This document shows, piece by piece, positions 1-4,995 of a stretch of DNA of 5,469 bases. Below the pieces are notes generated by a model. It saw only the letters and a program-made list of their open reading frames with translations, searched no databases and was not told where the DNA came from. Source of the stretch: Lachnospiraceae bacterium (GTDB taxonomy: Bacteria > Bacillota_A > Clostridia > Lachnospirales > Lachnospiraceae); the NCBI GenBank assembly GCA_017613055.1, contig JAGAES010000099.1, positions 1 through 5,469 on the forward strand, in the 5' to 3' direction. The position numbers were made by a program, and so were the translations under genes. Every line of letters starts with the position of its first letter. Position 1 is the stretch's first letter.

Positions 1-331
1 GCAGCAGCTTCCTGCACTCCTCTTCGGTGATGCGGGCGTCGTATTTCAGGCAGAGATTGTTGATTTTCATCTTCTTCTCAAGCGTGATAAACGAAAGGTC
101 GTCGTTATAATAACGGATACGGAACTTCTCCCTCTTCGAAACGCCGTCAGCCTTCTCGCGGAGCGCTTTGTCTTCGGTGTTGTCAAAGTAGATGCTCCGG
201 ATCCGGTAGCGGCCGTCTTCCATGGTATGCGGGTCTTTTTCCATGACGGCGGCAAGCCGTTTTCGCATTGCGAGATAATCACCGTACGCGATCTGATATT
301 TCATTTCATGACGGTAATGCTTCTCCTGCAT
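1..331 (-). CDS. VTC-domain polyphosphate polymerase-like protein (5' part, cut by left edge)
   Basis: This gene enters from position 331 leftwards and is cut by the window edge after 110 codons. The visible part matches the start of the VTC domain, the catalytic fold of polyphosphate polymerases in the triphosphate-tunnel superfamily. Visible family-like blocks are YRHEMKY (residues 6-12), IRSIYFDN (44-51), ALREKADG (56-63), KREKFRIRYYN (66-76) and ITLEKKMKINNLCLK (82-96). In this family, basic and acidic side chains of such strands line the tunnel that binds the phosphate chain and metal. The start is well supported: AAAGGAGG (complement of 339-346) sits 7 nt before the ATG. There is no signal peptide or membrane segment, so the visible part should be cytoplasmic. 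In other Firmicutes, such genes often sit beside DUF4956 or CotH-like genes, but that neighbourhood lies outside the window. The family call is confident; actual polymerase activity is inferred. Confidence 0.85.
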   Translation of the reverse strand, partial: MQEKHYRHEMKYQIAYGDYLAMRKRLAAVMEKDPHTMEDGRYRIRSIYFDNTEDKALREKADGVSKREKFRIRYYNDDLSFITLEKKMKINNLCLKYDARITEEECRKLL

Positions 332-338
332 CTTTTTT

Positions 339-372
339 CCTCCTTTCCCTCTCCCCCGGACGGGGTTTTTCC
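339..372 (-). promoter_or_regulatory. Ribosome binding site and small GC hairpin before the VTC-domain gene
   Basis: On the minus strand, AAAGGAGG (complement of 339-346) lies 7 nt upstream of the ATG at 331. Just upstream of it, CCCC-GTCC-GGGG (about 354-365) could form a 4-bp GC hairpin close to the ribosome binding site. I could not find a convincing promoter for this gene: the best -10-like elements upstream have poor -35 partners. The RBS is solid; a role for the hairpin is speculative. Confidence 0.5.
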
Positions 373-480
373 TTTCACTGGGCATATCCTATCGCACCAA
401 CCTAAAATGAGACTTAAGGAAAGCAGAAAAAATGACGAAATCCCATATCTGCCCGGGCGGATTTATGTGAACAATTACCA

Positions 481-510
481 TTGACAATTATAGTAGTAAA
501 ATGATACTAT
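481..510 (+). promoter_or_regulatory. Sigma-A-type promoter of the PTS IIC gene with overlapping dyads
   Basis: A perfect -35 TTGACA (481-486) is followed by either GATACT (503-508, spacer 16) or an extended -10 TG-A-TACTAT (502-510, spacer 18). Transcription would start at about 516-518, leaving a leader of roughly 25 nt before the ATG at 543. Inverted repeats cover the core promoter: ATAGTA (490-495) with TACTAT (505-510), GATA-C-TATC (503-511), and ATTG-A-CAAT (480-488) over the -35. A direct repeat ACAATTA occurs at 471-477 and 484-490. This arrangement would suit a repressor site, but no known operator was recognised. Confidence 0.7.
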
Positions 511-542
511 CTTGTCAGCAACAGGAAGGGAAGGTACAGCTT

Positions 543-1688
543 ATGAGCGAAGAGAACAAGAATCAGGCTCCCGACAAGAAGGAAGAGCCTGCCCGCGAAG
601 AGAGCGGGTTTAAGAAATTCCTGAACAAAAAGAACATTGTGATCTCCGGGAAGCGTTACGGAATCGATGCCCTCGGCGCGATGGCGCAGGGCCTGTTCGC
701 ATCCCTTTTAATCGGTACGATTATCGCGACGCTCGGTGAACAGTGCTTAAAGATTGTTCCCGAGGGTTGGACCGTTTTGGAGAAAATCTGTAAGTACTTC
801 GTAACAATCGGTACTTACGCGAAGGCAGCAGCCGGACCGGCCATGGCGGTTTCCATCGCCTATGCTTTGCAGGCTCCGCCGCTTGTCCTCTTCTCCTCGA
901 TTGCGGTCGGTGTCGCAGCCAACGGCGAAGGCGGCGCAGGCGGCCCGCTCGCGGTTCTTCTGATTGTGATTATTTCGACCGAGCTCGGCAAACTCGTTTC
1001 GAAGGAAACGAAGGTCGACATTCTGGTTACGCCTTTTGTTACCGTATTCAGCGGCGGTCTGCTGGCCATCCTCTGCGCACCGCATATCGGCTGGGCGGCA
1101 AGTCAGGTCGGAACGTTTATTAACTGGGCAACCGATCAGGTTCCGTTCGTAATGGGTATTCTGATCTCCGTTGTAATCGGTATCGCGCTGACGCTTCCGA
1201 TCAGCAGTGCAGCAATCTGCGCGGCCATCGGAATCACCGGTCTTGCAGGCGGCGCCGCGGTTGCGGGCTGCTGCGCGCAGATGGTCGGATTTGCCGTAAT
1301 GAGCTACCGCGAGAACAAAGTCGGCGGTCTTGTTTCCCAGGGACTCGGCACAAGCATGCTTCAGATGGGCAACATCGTCAAGAATCCGCGCATCTGGATT
1401 CCGCCGATTCTTGCTTCCGCCATTACCGGACCGCTTTCCACATGCGTCTTTAAGATGACGATGAACGGCGCTCCGATCTGCGGCGGTATGGGTACCTGCG
1501 GACTTGTCGGACAGATCGGCGTCATCACCGGATGGACCGCAAGCGGCGTCAACCCGGGCGTGATGGAATGGACCGGACTCGTGCTTCTCTGCTTCGTCCT
1601 TCCCGCAATTCTTTCCGTAATCTTCTGCAACATACTTCGGAAGATCGGCTGGATCAAGGAGAACGATCTGAAGCTTCCCGAGAACTAA
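543..1688 (+). CDS. PTS transporter subunit IIC, PfoR / PTS_EIIC_2 family
   Basis: This 381-residue polytopic membrane protein resembles the stand-alone PTS IIC-like family PTS_EIIC_2, which includes Clostridium perfringens PfoR. Residues 1-36 form a charged, probably cytoplasmic tail. From about residue 37 a chain of hydrophobic, Gly/Ala-rich segments follows, roughly 41-64, 95-125, 133-147, 158-178, 201-250, 283-304 and 341-365. Family-like blocks are RYGIDALGAMAQG (38-50), GTYAKAAAGPAMAV (90-103), KETKVDILVTP (154-164), LPISSAAICAA (218-228), AGCCAQMVGFAVMS (241-254), QGLGTSMLQMGNI (266-278) and KNPRIWIPP (280-288). The C-terminus is a short charged tail. No IIA, IIB or substrate-specific gene is adjacent, so sugar transport is not proven; members are also described as regulators or orphan permeases. 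The start at 543 is preferred over an in-frame ATG at 501, because that ATG lies inside the promoter's -10 region and AGGGAAGG (527-534) precedes 543 by 8 nt. Confidence 0.88.
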   Translation: MSEENKNQAPDKKEEPAREESGFKKFLNKKNIVISGKRYGIDALGAMAQGLFASLLIGTIIATLGEQCLKIVPEGWTVLEKICKYFVTIGTYAKAAAGPAMAVSIAYALQAPPLVLFSSIAVGVAANGEGGAGGPLAVLLIVIISTELGKLVSKETKVDILVTPFVTVFSGGLLAILCAPHIGWAASQVGTFINWATDQVPFVMGILISVVIGIALTLPISSAAICAAIGITGLAGGAAVAGCCAQMVGFAVMSYRENKVGGLVSQGLGTSMLQMGNIVKNPRIWIPPILASAITGPLSTCVFKMTMNGAPICGGMGTCGLVGQIGVITGWTASGVNPGVMEWTGLVLLCFVLPAILSVIFCNILRKIGWIKENDLKLPEN

Positions 1689-1712
1689 GCAATTCGATAT
1701 TTCAGTCAAAGA

Positions 1713-1740
1713 AAAGGGGCTGCCTCACGGCAACCCCTTT
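1713..1740 (-). terminator. Terminator shared by convergent genes; holds the nfnB stop codon
   Basis: Arms 1713-1724 and 1729-1740 pair around a TCAC loop. Read as minus-strand RNA, all 12 pairs form, with one G-U wobble, and the stem is followed by a U-rich tract (TTTTCTTT on that strand), as in intrinsic terminators. Read as plus-strand RNA, the wobble becomes a C-A mismatch (1720/1733) and the trailing T run is short. The structure therefore seems built for nfnB and probably helps end the PTS gene transcript only weakly. The last nfnB codons form one arm and its TGA stop (1725-1727) is in the loop. Confidence 0.75.
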
Positions 1741-3116
1741 AAATATTCATCAATTCCTTTCGCCGCTGCTTTACCGGCCCCCATCGCGAGAATGACGGTC
1801 GCGGCACCGGTAACGGCGTCTCCGCCGGCGAACACGCCGGTTCTTGTCGTCATGCACGACGCTTCATCGATAATCAGTCCGCCGCGGCGGTTGACCTCCA
1901 TGCCTTTGGTCGTGCTTGTAAGAAGCGGGTTCGGACTCGTTCCGAGCGCCATGATAACCATGTCCGCGTCAATCACGAACTGGGAACCCGGGATTTCCAC
2001 GGGACTGCGCCGTCCGGAAGCGTCGGGTTCACCGAGCTCCATGCGGATGCAGCGTACGCCGCTGACCCAGCCCTTCTCATCTACGAGAATCTCTTCCGGA
2101 TTGCACAAGAGATCAAAGAGGATGCCCTCTTCCTTCGCGTGGTGCACTTCTTCGGCACGTGCCGGAAGTTCGGCCTCACTTCTTCGGTACACGATATGCG
2201 TTTCGGCACCGATCCGGAGTGCTGTTCTTGCCGCATCCATCGCAACGTTTCCGCCGCCGACCACGACAACCTTCTTCGCGCGCATCACGGGCGTATCGGA
2301 ATCTTCGAGATAAGCCTTCATCAGATTGCTTCTCGTCAGGTATTCGTTCGCCGAGAACACGCCGCTTGCCTGTTCTCCGGGAATTCCCATGAATTTCGGA
2401 AGTCCCGCGCCGGAGCCGACGAAGACGGCCTCAAAACCTTCCTCTTCGAACAGCTGGTCAATTGTTACCGACTTGCCGACGATTACATTTGTCTCAATGG
2501 TCACGCCGAGTTTCTTTACATTCTCAATCTCGGGGATCACGACATCGTCCTTCGGGAGACGGAATTCGGGGATTCCGTACACGAGAACGCCGCCCGGTTT
2601 ATGGAGCGCTTCGAAGATGGTTACGCTGTATCCGAGCTTTGCAAGGTCGCCTGCGCAGGTCAGTCCGGCAGGGCCGGAACCGATCACTGCAACCTTATGG
2701 TTATTTGGTTCTACAGTTGTAGTCGGAGCCCATCCTTCCGCTCTCGCGGTATCGCCTACGAAGCGTTCGAGCTTGCCGATTGAAACCGCTTCTCCTTTAA
2801 TGCCTCTTATGCAGCGGCCTTCGCACTGCTTCTCCTGCGGACATACGCGGCCGCACACGGACGGCAGCGCGCTCGCTTCGCTGATGACTTCGTATGCGCC
2901 TTTGATATCGCCGGTTTTCACATGAGCGATGAAATCGGGAATGCGGATGCTGACCGGACAGCCTTCCATGCAGAGCGGCTTCTTGCAGCCGATGCAGCGC
3001 TGCGCCTCTTCGATTGCTTCCGCTTCGTTATAGCCGAGGCACACTTCTGAAAAATTCGTTGCGCGGACCTTCGGGTCCTGCTCGCGCACAGGTACTTTCT
3101 TCATCGGATCACCCAT
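1725..3116 (-). CDS. nfnB: NADH-dependent reduced ferredoxin:NADP+ oxidoreductase subunit NfnB (GltA/GltD-like)
   Basis: This 463-residue protein is the large flavoprotein subunit of NfnAB, commonly annotated as glutamate synthase small subunit (GltA/GltD-like). The enzyme couples electrons from NADH and reduced ferredoxin to NADP+ by flavin bifurcation. The N-terminal domain carries iron-sulfur ligands C41, C44, C49, C53 and C88, C92, C98, C102. By comparison with dihydropyrimidine dehydrogenase, E117 in the IGKLERF segment would occupy the non-cysteine ligand position of one [4Fe-4S] cluster. FAD binding is shown by VIGSGPAGL (144-152), followed by PGGVLVYGIPEFRLPK (174-189). NADP(H) binding is shown by VVVVGGGNVAMDAARTA (283-299), and the C-terminal FAD motif is GVFAGGDAVTGAATV (427-441). 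The start at 3116 overlaps the nfnA stop as TAATG and has GGAGGAG 7 nt upstream. An ATG at 3143 lies inside nfnA, and the ATG at 3104 lacks a good RBS. There is no glutamate synthase large subunit here, which favours Nfn over GltD. Confidence 0.93.
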   Translation of the reverse strand: MGDPMKKVPVREQDPKVRATNFSEVCLGYNEAEAIEEAQRCIGCKKPLCMEGCPVSIRIPDFIAHVKTGDIKGAYEVISEASALPSVCGRVCPQEKQCEGRCIRGIKGEAVSIGKLERFVGDTARAEGWAPTTTVEPNNHKVAVIGSGPAGLTCAGDLAKLGYSVTIFEALHKPGGVLVYGIPEFRLPKDDVVIPEIENVKKLGVTIETNVIVGKSVTIDQLFEEEGFEAVFVGSGAGLPKFMGIPGEQASGVFSANEYLTRSNLMKAYLEDSDTPVMRAKKVVVVGGGNVAMDAARTALRIGAETHIVYRRSEAELPARAEEVHHAKEEGILFDLLCNPEEILVDEKGWVSGVRCIRMELGEPDASGRRSPVEIPGSQFVIDADMVIMALGTSPNPLLTSTTKGMEVNRRGGLIIDEASCMTTRTGVFAGGDAVTGAATVILAMGAGKAAAKGIDEYLKGLP

Positions 3117-3130
3117 TACGCTTCTCCTCC
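3104..3130 (-). promoter_or_regulatory. TAATG stop/start overlap and internal RBS linking nfnA to nfnB
   Basis: On the minus strand, GGAGGAG (complement of 3124-3130) lies within the last codons of nfnA and 7 nt before the ATG at 3116. The nfnA stop TAA (3118-3116) shares its final A with that ATG. This is a classic arrangement for translational coupling and equimolar subunits, and it decides the nfnB start. A second in-frame ATG at 3104 remains a possible alternative start. Confidence 0.8.
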
Positions 3131-4003
3131 GCATAATCCGCAACCGCCGTGATGCGTGTTGCCTTCCTTCTCTCTGAGATAAGCGCGTCCTTCCGCGGTC
3201 TTGTACTGTGCGGAGCGCTTCATGGCTTCGTCGAAATCCACGAGATGTCCGTCAAATTCCGGTCCGTCCACGCAGGCGAACTTCACTTCGCCGCCGACGG
3301 AAAGCCGGCATCCGCCGCACATTCCGGTGCCGTCAACCATGATCGGGTTCATTGATACAACAGTCTTGATGCCGTACTTTTTGGTAGTCAGACTGACAAA
3401 CTTCATCATGATCATCGGTCCGATGGCGACGCAGATATCGTAATGCTTTCCTTCCGAAATCAGGTCTTCAAGACACTTGGTAACCATTCCGGAGCGTCCG
3501 TAGGAGCCGTCATCGGTCGTTACATGCACTTCTTCGGCTACGGCACGCATTTCTTCTTCCAGGATGACGAAATCCCTGTTCTTGGCGCCCAGAATCACTT
3601 CTGAGGGCACTCCGTGCTCCTTAAGCCACTTCACCTGCGGATAAACCGGTGCCGAACCGACGCCGCCCGCGATGAAGAGAATGCTCTTCTGCTTCAGTTC
3701 TTCAATCGGCGTCTCGCAGAATTCGGAAGGTTTGCCGAGCGGTCCGACGAAATCCGCGATGCAATCGCCCGCATTCAGACGGGACAGGCGGAGGCTTGCT
3801 GCTCCGACTACCTGGAACACGATTGTAATCGTTCCCGTCTCACGGTCATAATCGCAGATGGTAAGCGGAATGCGCTCGCCTTCTTCATCCGCGCGCAATA
3901 TGATAAACTGCCCCGGGAGGCAGTTCTTTGCTACCCGGGGAGCACTTACGACCATCGTAAAGATACCGGCCGCAGGTTCTGTTTTACTGAGAATCTGATA
4001 CAT
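3116..4003 (-). CDS. nfnA: NADH-dependent reduced ferredoxin:NADP+ oxidoreductase subunit NfnA (FAD/[2Fe-2S] subunit)
   Basis: This 295-residue protein is the small subunit of NfnAB, related to dihydroorotate dehydrogenase electron-transfer subunit PyrK and sulfide dehydrogenase SudB. It carries the NAD(H)-binding, FAD and [2Fe-2S] end of the cytoplasmic complex. The N-terminal beta-barrel has GQFIILR (31-37) and the FAD-binding pattern RIPLTI (44-49). The nucleotide-binding domain has FIAGGVGSAPVYPQVKWL (110-127) and VAIGPMIMM (192-200). The iron-sulfur segment VDGTGMCGGC (223-232) plus C244 gives D224, C229, C232 and C244, matching the Asp plus three Cys ligation reported for Nfn small subunits. 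The C-terminus adds GGCGLCGG (286-293). The start at 4003 has AGAGGG (complement of 4011-4016) 7 nt upstream, in the 13-nt gap after the previous gene. It overlaps nfnB by one base. The pairing with nfnB makes an isolated PyrK or SudB role unlikely. Confidence 0.92.
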   Translation of the reverse strand: MYQILSKTEPAAGIFTMVVSAPRVAKNCLPGQFIILRADEEGERIPLTICDYDRETGTITIVFQVVGAASLRLSRLNAGDCIADFVGPLGKPSEFCETPIEELKQKSILFIAGGVGSAPVYPQVKWLKEHGVPSEVILGAKNRDFVILEEEMRAVAEEVHVTTDDGSYGRSGMVTKCLEDLISEGKHYDICVAIGPMIMMKFVSLTTKKYGIKTVVSMNPIMVDGTGMCGGCRLSVGGEVKFACVDGPEFDGHLVDFDEAMKRSAQYKTAEGRAYLREKEGNTHHGGCGLCGGEA

Positions 4004-4016
4004 TTATAATCCCTCT

Positions 4017-4802
4017 TTAGCTGAATGTGTCATTGCCGTCGTCCGGCTTTGCCGCATCATCCGCCTGTGCGGTGTCCGGCGTTTCTTCGTTTACAACCTT
4101 CCCGCCGAGTTCAATGCGCTCAAGTTCCTGGTCGTCGATAACCAGAGAAATGCCGTTGTTCCAGAGAGGGGTGTTGTTGTTGACCTCTTCGCGCTCTTTC
4201 TCAAACGCCTTGTCCCTGCGTCCGCTGATAACCGCGAGAATCAGAAAAACAATTGCGATTCCGAGGAAAACTGCGCTTAATATCATGTTGGTAATCGACA
4301 GCTTGGTCGTCTTTAATTCGATGTAATAAAGAAGGAATCTGTCCTCGTAACTCGAGAGACCCCAGTCCTTGATGGACTGTTTCAGGTGCTTTGCAACCTC
4401 GCCGTCCACTTTCTTAATGCGTCCCTGATAGGTGATGGACTTCGTCTTGCTTTCCGCCTTGCCGTCCGTATAGTTCCAGTAACTGTTGTACACGGCTTCA
4501 TAATCGCTGAACAGCTTCGAGTTGACCTTCACGCCGATCAGATCATAATCGAAGGAATCATCGGAAGGAACCAGATACCAGCGGTTTACTTCCTTGCCGT
4601 CGTTTGTTTCGGAGCAGTAGCAGGCCCATACGGTATCCGTTTCGCCTTTTACCATCATGCCTTCCTTATAATCGCTCTGCTTTATGTCTTTCAGATCCGG
4701 AGCGGTCTTAAGGGCCAAATAATCTTTCGTCGAAGGAATTCCCAGTATCACTGCAAGCACCAGGAAGAATAATACGCCGATCAGTTTCTGAGCGTTTTTC
4801 AT
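4017..4802 (-). CDS. Unrecognised two-TM membrane protein, first gene of the nfnAB operon
   Basis: I do not recognise a family for this 261-residue protein. Residues 7-24 form an N-terminal hydrophobic segment after two lysines, which would be a signal anchor. Residues 25-168 form a mostly polar domain rich in Tyr, Lys and Asp, probably outside the membrane, with a C61-x-C63 pair in WACYCSET. A second strong membrane segment spans about 170-192, followed by GRRDK, so the tail should be cytoplasmic. The tail (193-261) is charged, has a short hydrophobic strand GISLVIDDQELERIELGG (217-234), and ends in a low-complexity Asp/Ala/Pro stretch. GGAG lies 7 nt before the ATG, downstream of a good promoter and a structured leader. 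The stop is only 13 nt before nfnA, so all three genes are probably co-transcribed. No cofactor-binding motif is visible, so a redox role is not supported by the sequence. The CDS is certain; its function is unknown. Confidence 0.8.
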   Translation of the reverse strand: MKNAQKLIGVLFFLVLAVILGIPSTKDYLALKTAPDLKDIKQSDYKEGMMVKGETDTVWACYCSETNDGKEVNRWYLVPSDDSFDYDLIGVKVNSKLFSDYEAVYNSYWNYTDGKAESKTKSITYQGRIKKVDGEVAKHLKQSIKDWGLSSYEDRFLLYYIELKTTKLSITNMILSAVFLGIAIVFLILAVISGRRDKAFEKEREEVNNNTPLWNNGISLVIDDQELERIELGGKVVNEETPDTAQADDAAKPDDGNDTFS

Positions 4803-4818
4803 ATGATTTCTCCAATTC

Positions 4819-4832
4819 CGCGCCGCGGCGCG
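4819..4832. repeat. Perfect 14-bp GC palindrome in the operon leader
   Basis: CGCGCCGCGGCGCG reads the same on both strands. It lies 16 bp upstream of the ATG at 4802 and just before the GGAG ribosome binding site of the minus-strand operon. It could be a protein-binding site, or fold in RNA into a short GC stem that affects ribosome access. It stands out from the AT-rich DNA around it. Confidence 0.55.
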
Positions 4833-4846
4833 CTATTCTCTTTCCG

Positions 4847-4866
4847 GTCCTTTCTTACGAAAGGAC
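4847..4866 (-). promoter_or_regulatory. Perfect 8-bp stem-loop in the 5' leader of the nfn operon
   Basis: GTCCTTTC (4847-4854) and GAAAGGAC (4859-4866) are perfect inverted repeats around a 4-nt loop. With the predicted start near 4873, the hairpin would be almost at the 5' end of the minus-strand transcript. It has no U-tract, so it is not a typical terminator. A role in mRNA stability or an operator function are both possible. Confidence 0.5.
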
Positions 4867-4879
4867 GTCTATGAAAATC

Positions 4880-4908
4880 ATTATATCTGCAGGAAGAGAT
4901 TTGTGCAA
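4880..4908 (-). promoter_or_regulatory. Sigma-A-type promoter of the membrane protein-nfnAB operon
   Basis: On the minus strand, TTGCAC (complement of 4903-4908) is followed after exactly 17 nt by a perfect TATAAT (complement of 4880-4885). Transcription should start near 4873, giving a leader of about 70 nt before the ATG at 4802. It is the only strong promoter seen for the three minus-strand genes. Confidence 0.75.
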
Positions 4909-4925
4909 GGGAAAAAGAAAATCCG

Positions 4926-4954
4926 TTGCATTTTCCGCTTCTCTTTGCTATAAT
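4926..4954 (+). promoter_or_regulatory. Extended -10 promoter of the DxxGDG repeat protein gene
   Basis: TTGCAT (4926-4931) is a weak -35. After 17 nt comes a perfect TATAAT (4949-4954) preceded by TG (4946-4947), making an extended -10, TGCTATAAT. The start would be near 4961, which rules out the ATG at 4966 and supports translation from 4996. The -35 boxes of this and the opposite promoter are only 17 bp apart, with an A-rich stretch between them. Confidence 0.75.
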
Positions 4955-4995
4955 ATGTCCCACAAATGCGTGATTTACGCGGAAAGAGGTGCACT

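Noticed and set aside
67..282. Minus-strand frame of 71 codons near the left edge
   Set aside because: It lies in another frame of the VTC-domain gene, whose frame gives conserved blocks and a strong RBS at 331.
353..370. CCCC-GGAC-GGGG followed by five T as a plus-strand terminator
   Set aside because: The stem is only 4 bp and no plus-strand gene lies upstream of it in the window.
227..484. Plus-strand frame of 85 codons across the left divergent region
   Set aside because: It overlaps the VTC gene and its control region, has no RBS and no recognisable protein features.
501..542. Upstream in-frame ATG start for the PTS IIC gene
   Set aside because: It lies within the predicted -10 region and has no RBS; 543 has AGGGAAGG at good spacing.
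747..1709. Long minus-strand open frame of 320 codons opposite the PTS IIC gene
   Set aside because: The translation is rich in Arg, Asp, Asn and His with no family-like blocks and no clear RBS; the plus-strand reading is a clear conserved membrane protein.
2139..2783. Plus-strand frames within nfnB, up to 214 codons
   Set aside because: They are antisense shadows of a strongly conserved flavoprotein and show no coherent domains.
4386..4772. Plus-strand frame of 128 codons opposite the membrane protein gene
   Set aside because: Its hydrophobic character mirrors the complementary strand; the minus-strand gene has promoter, RBS and operon context.
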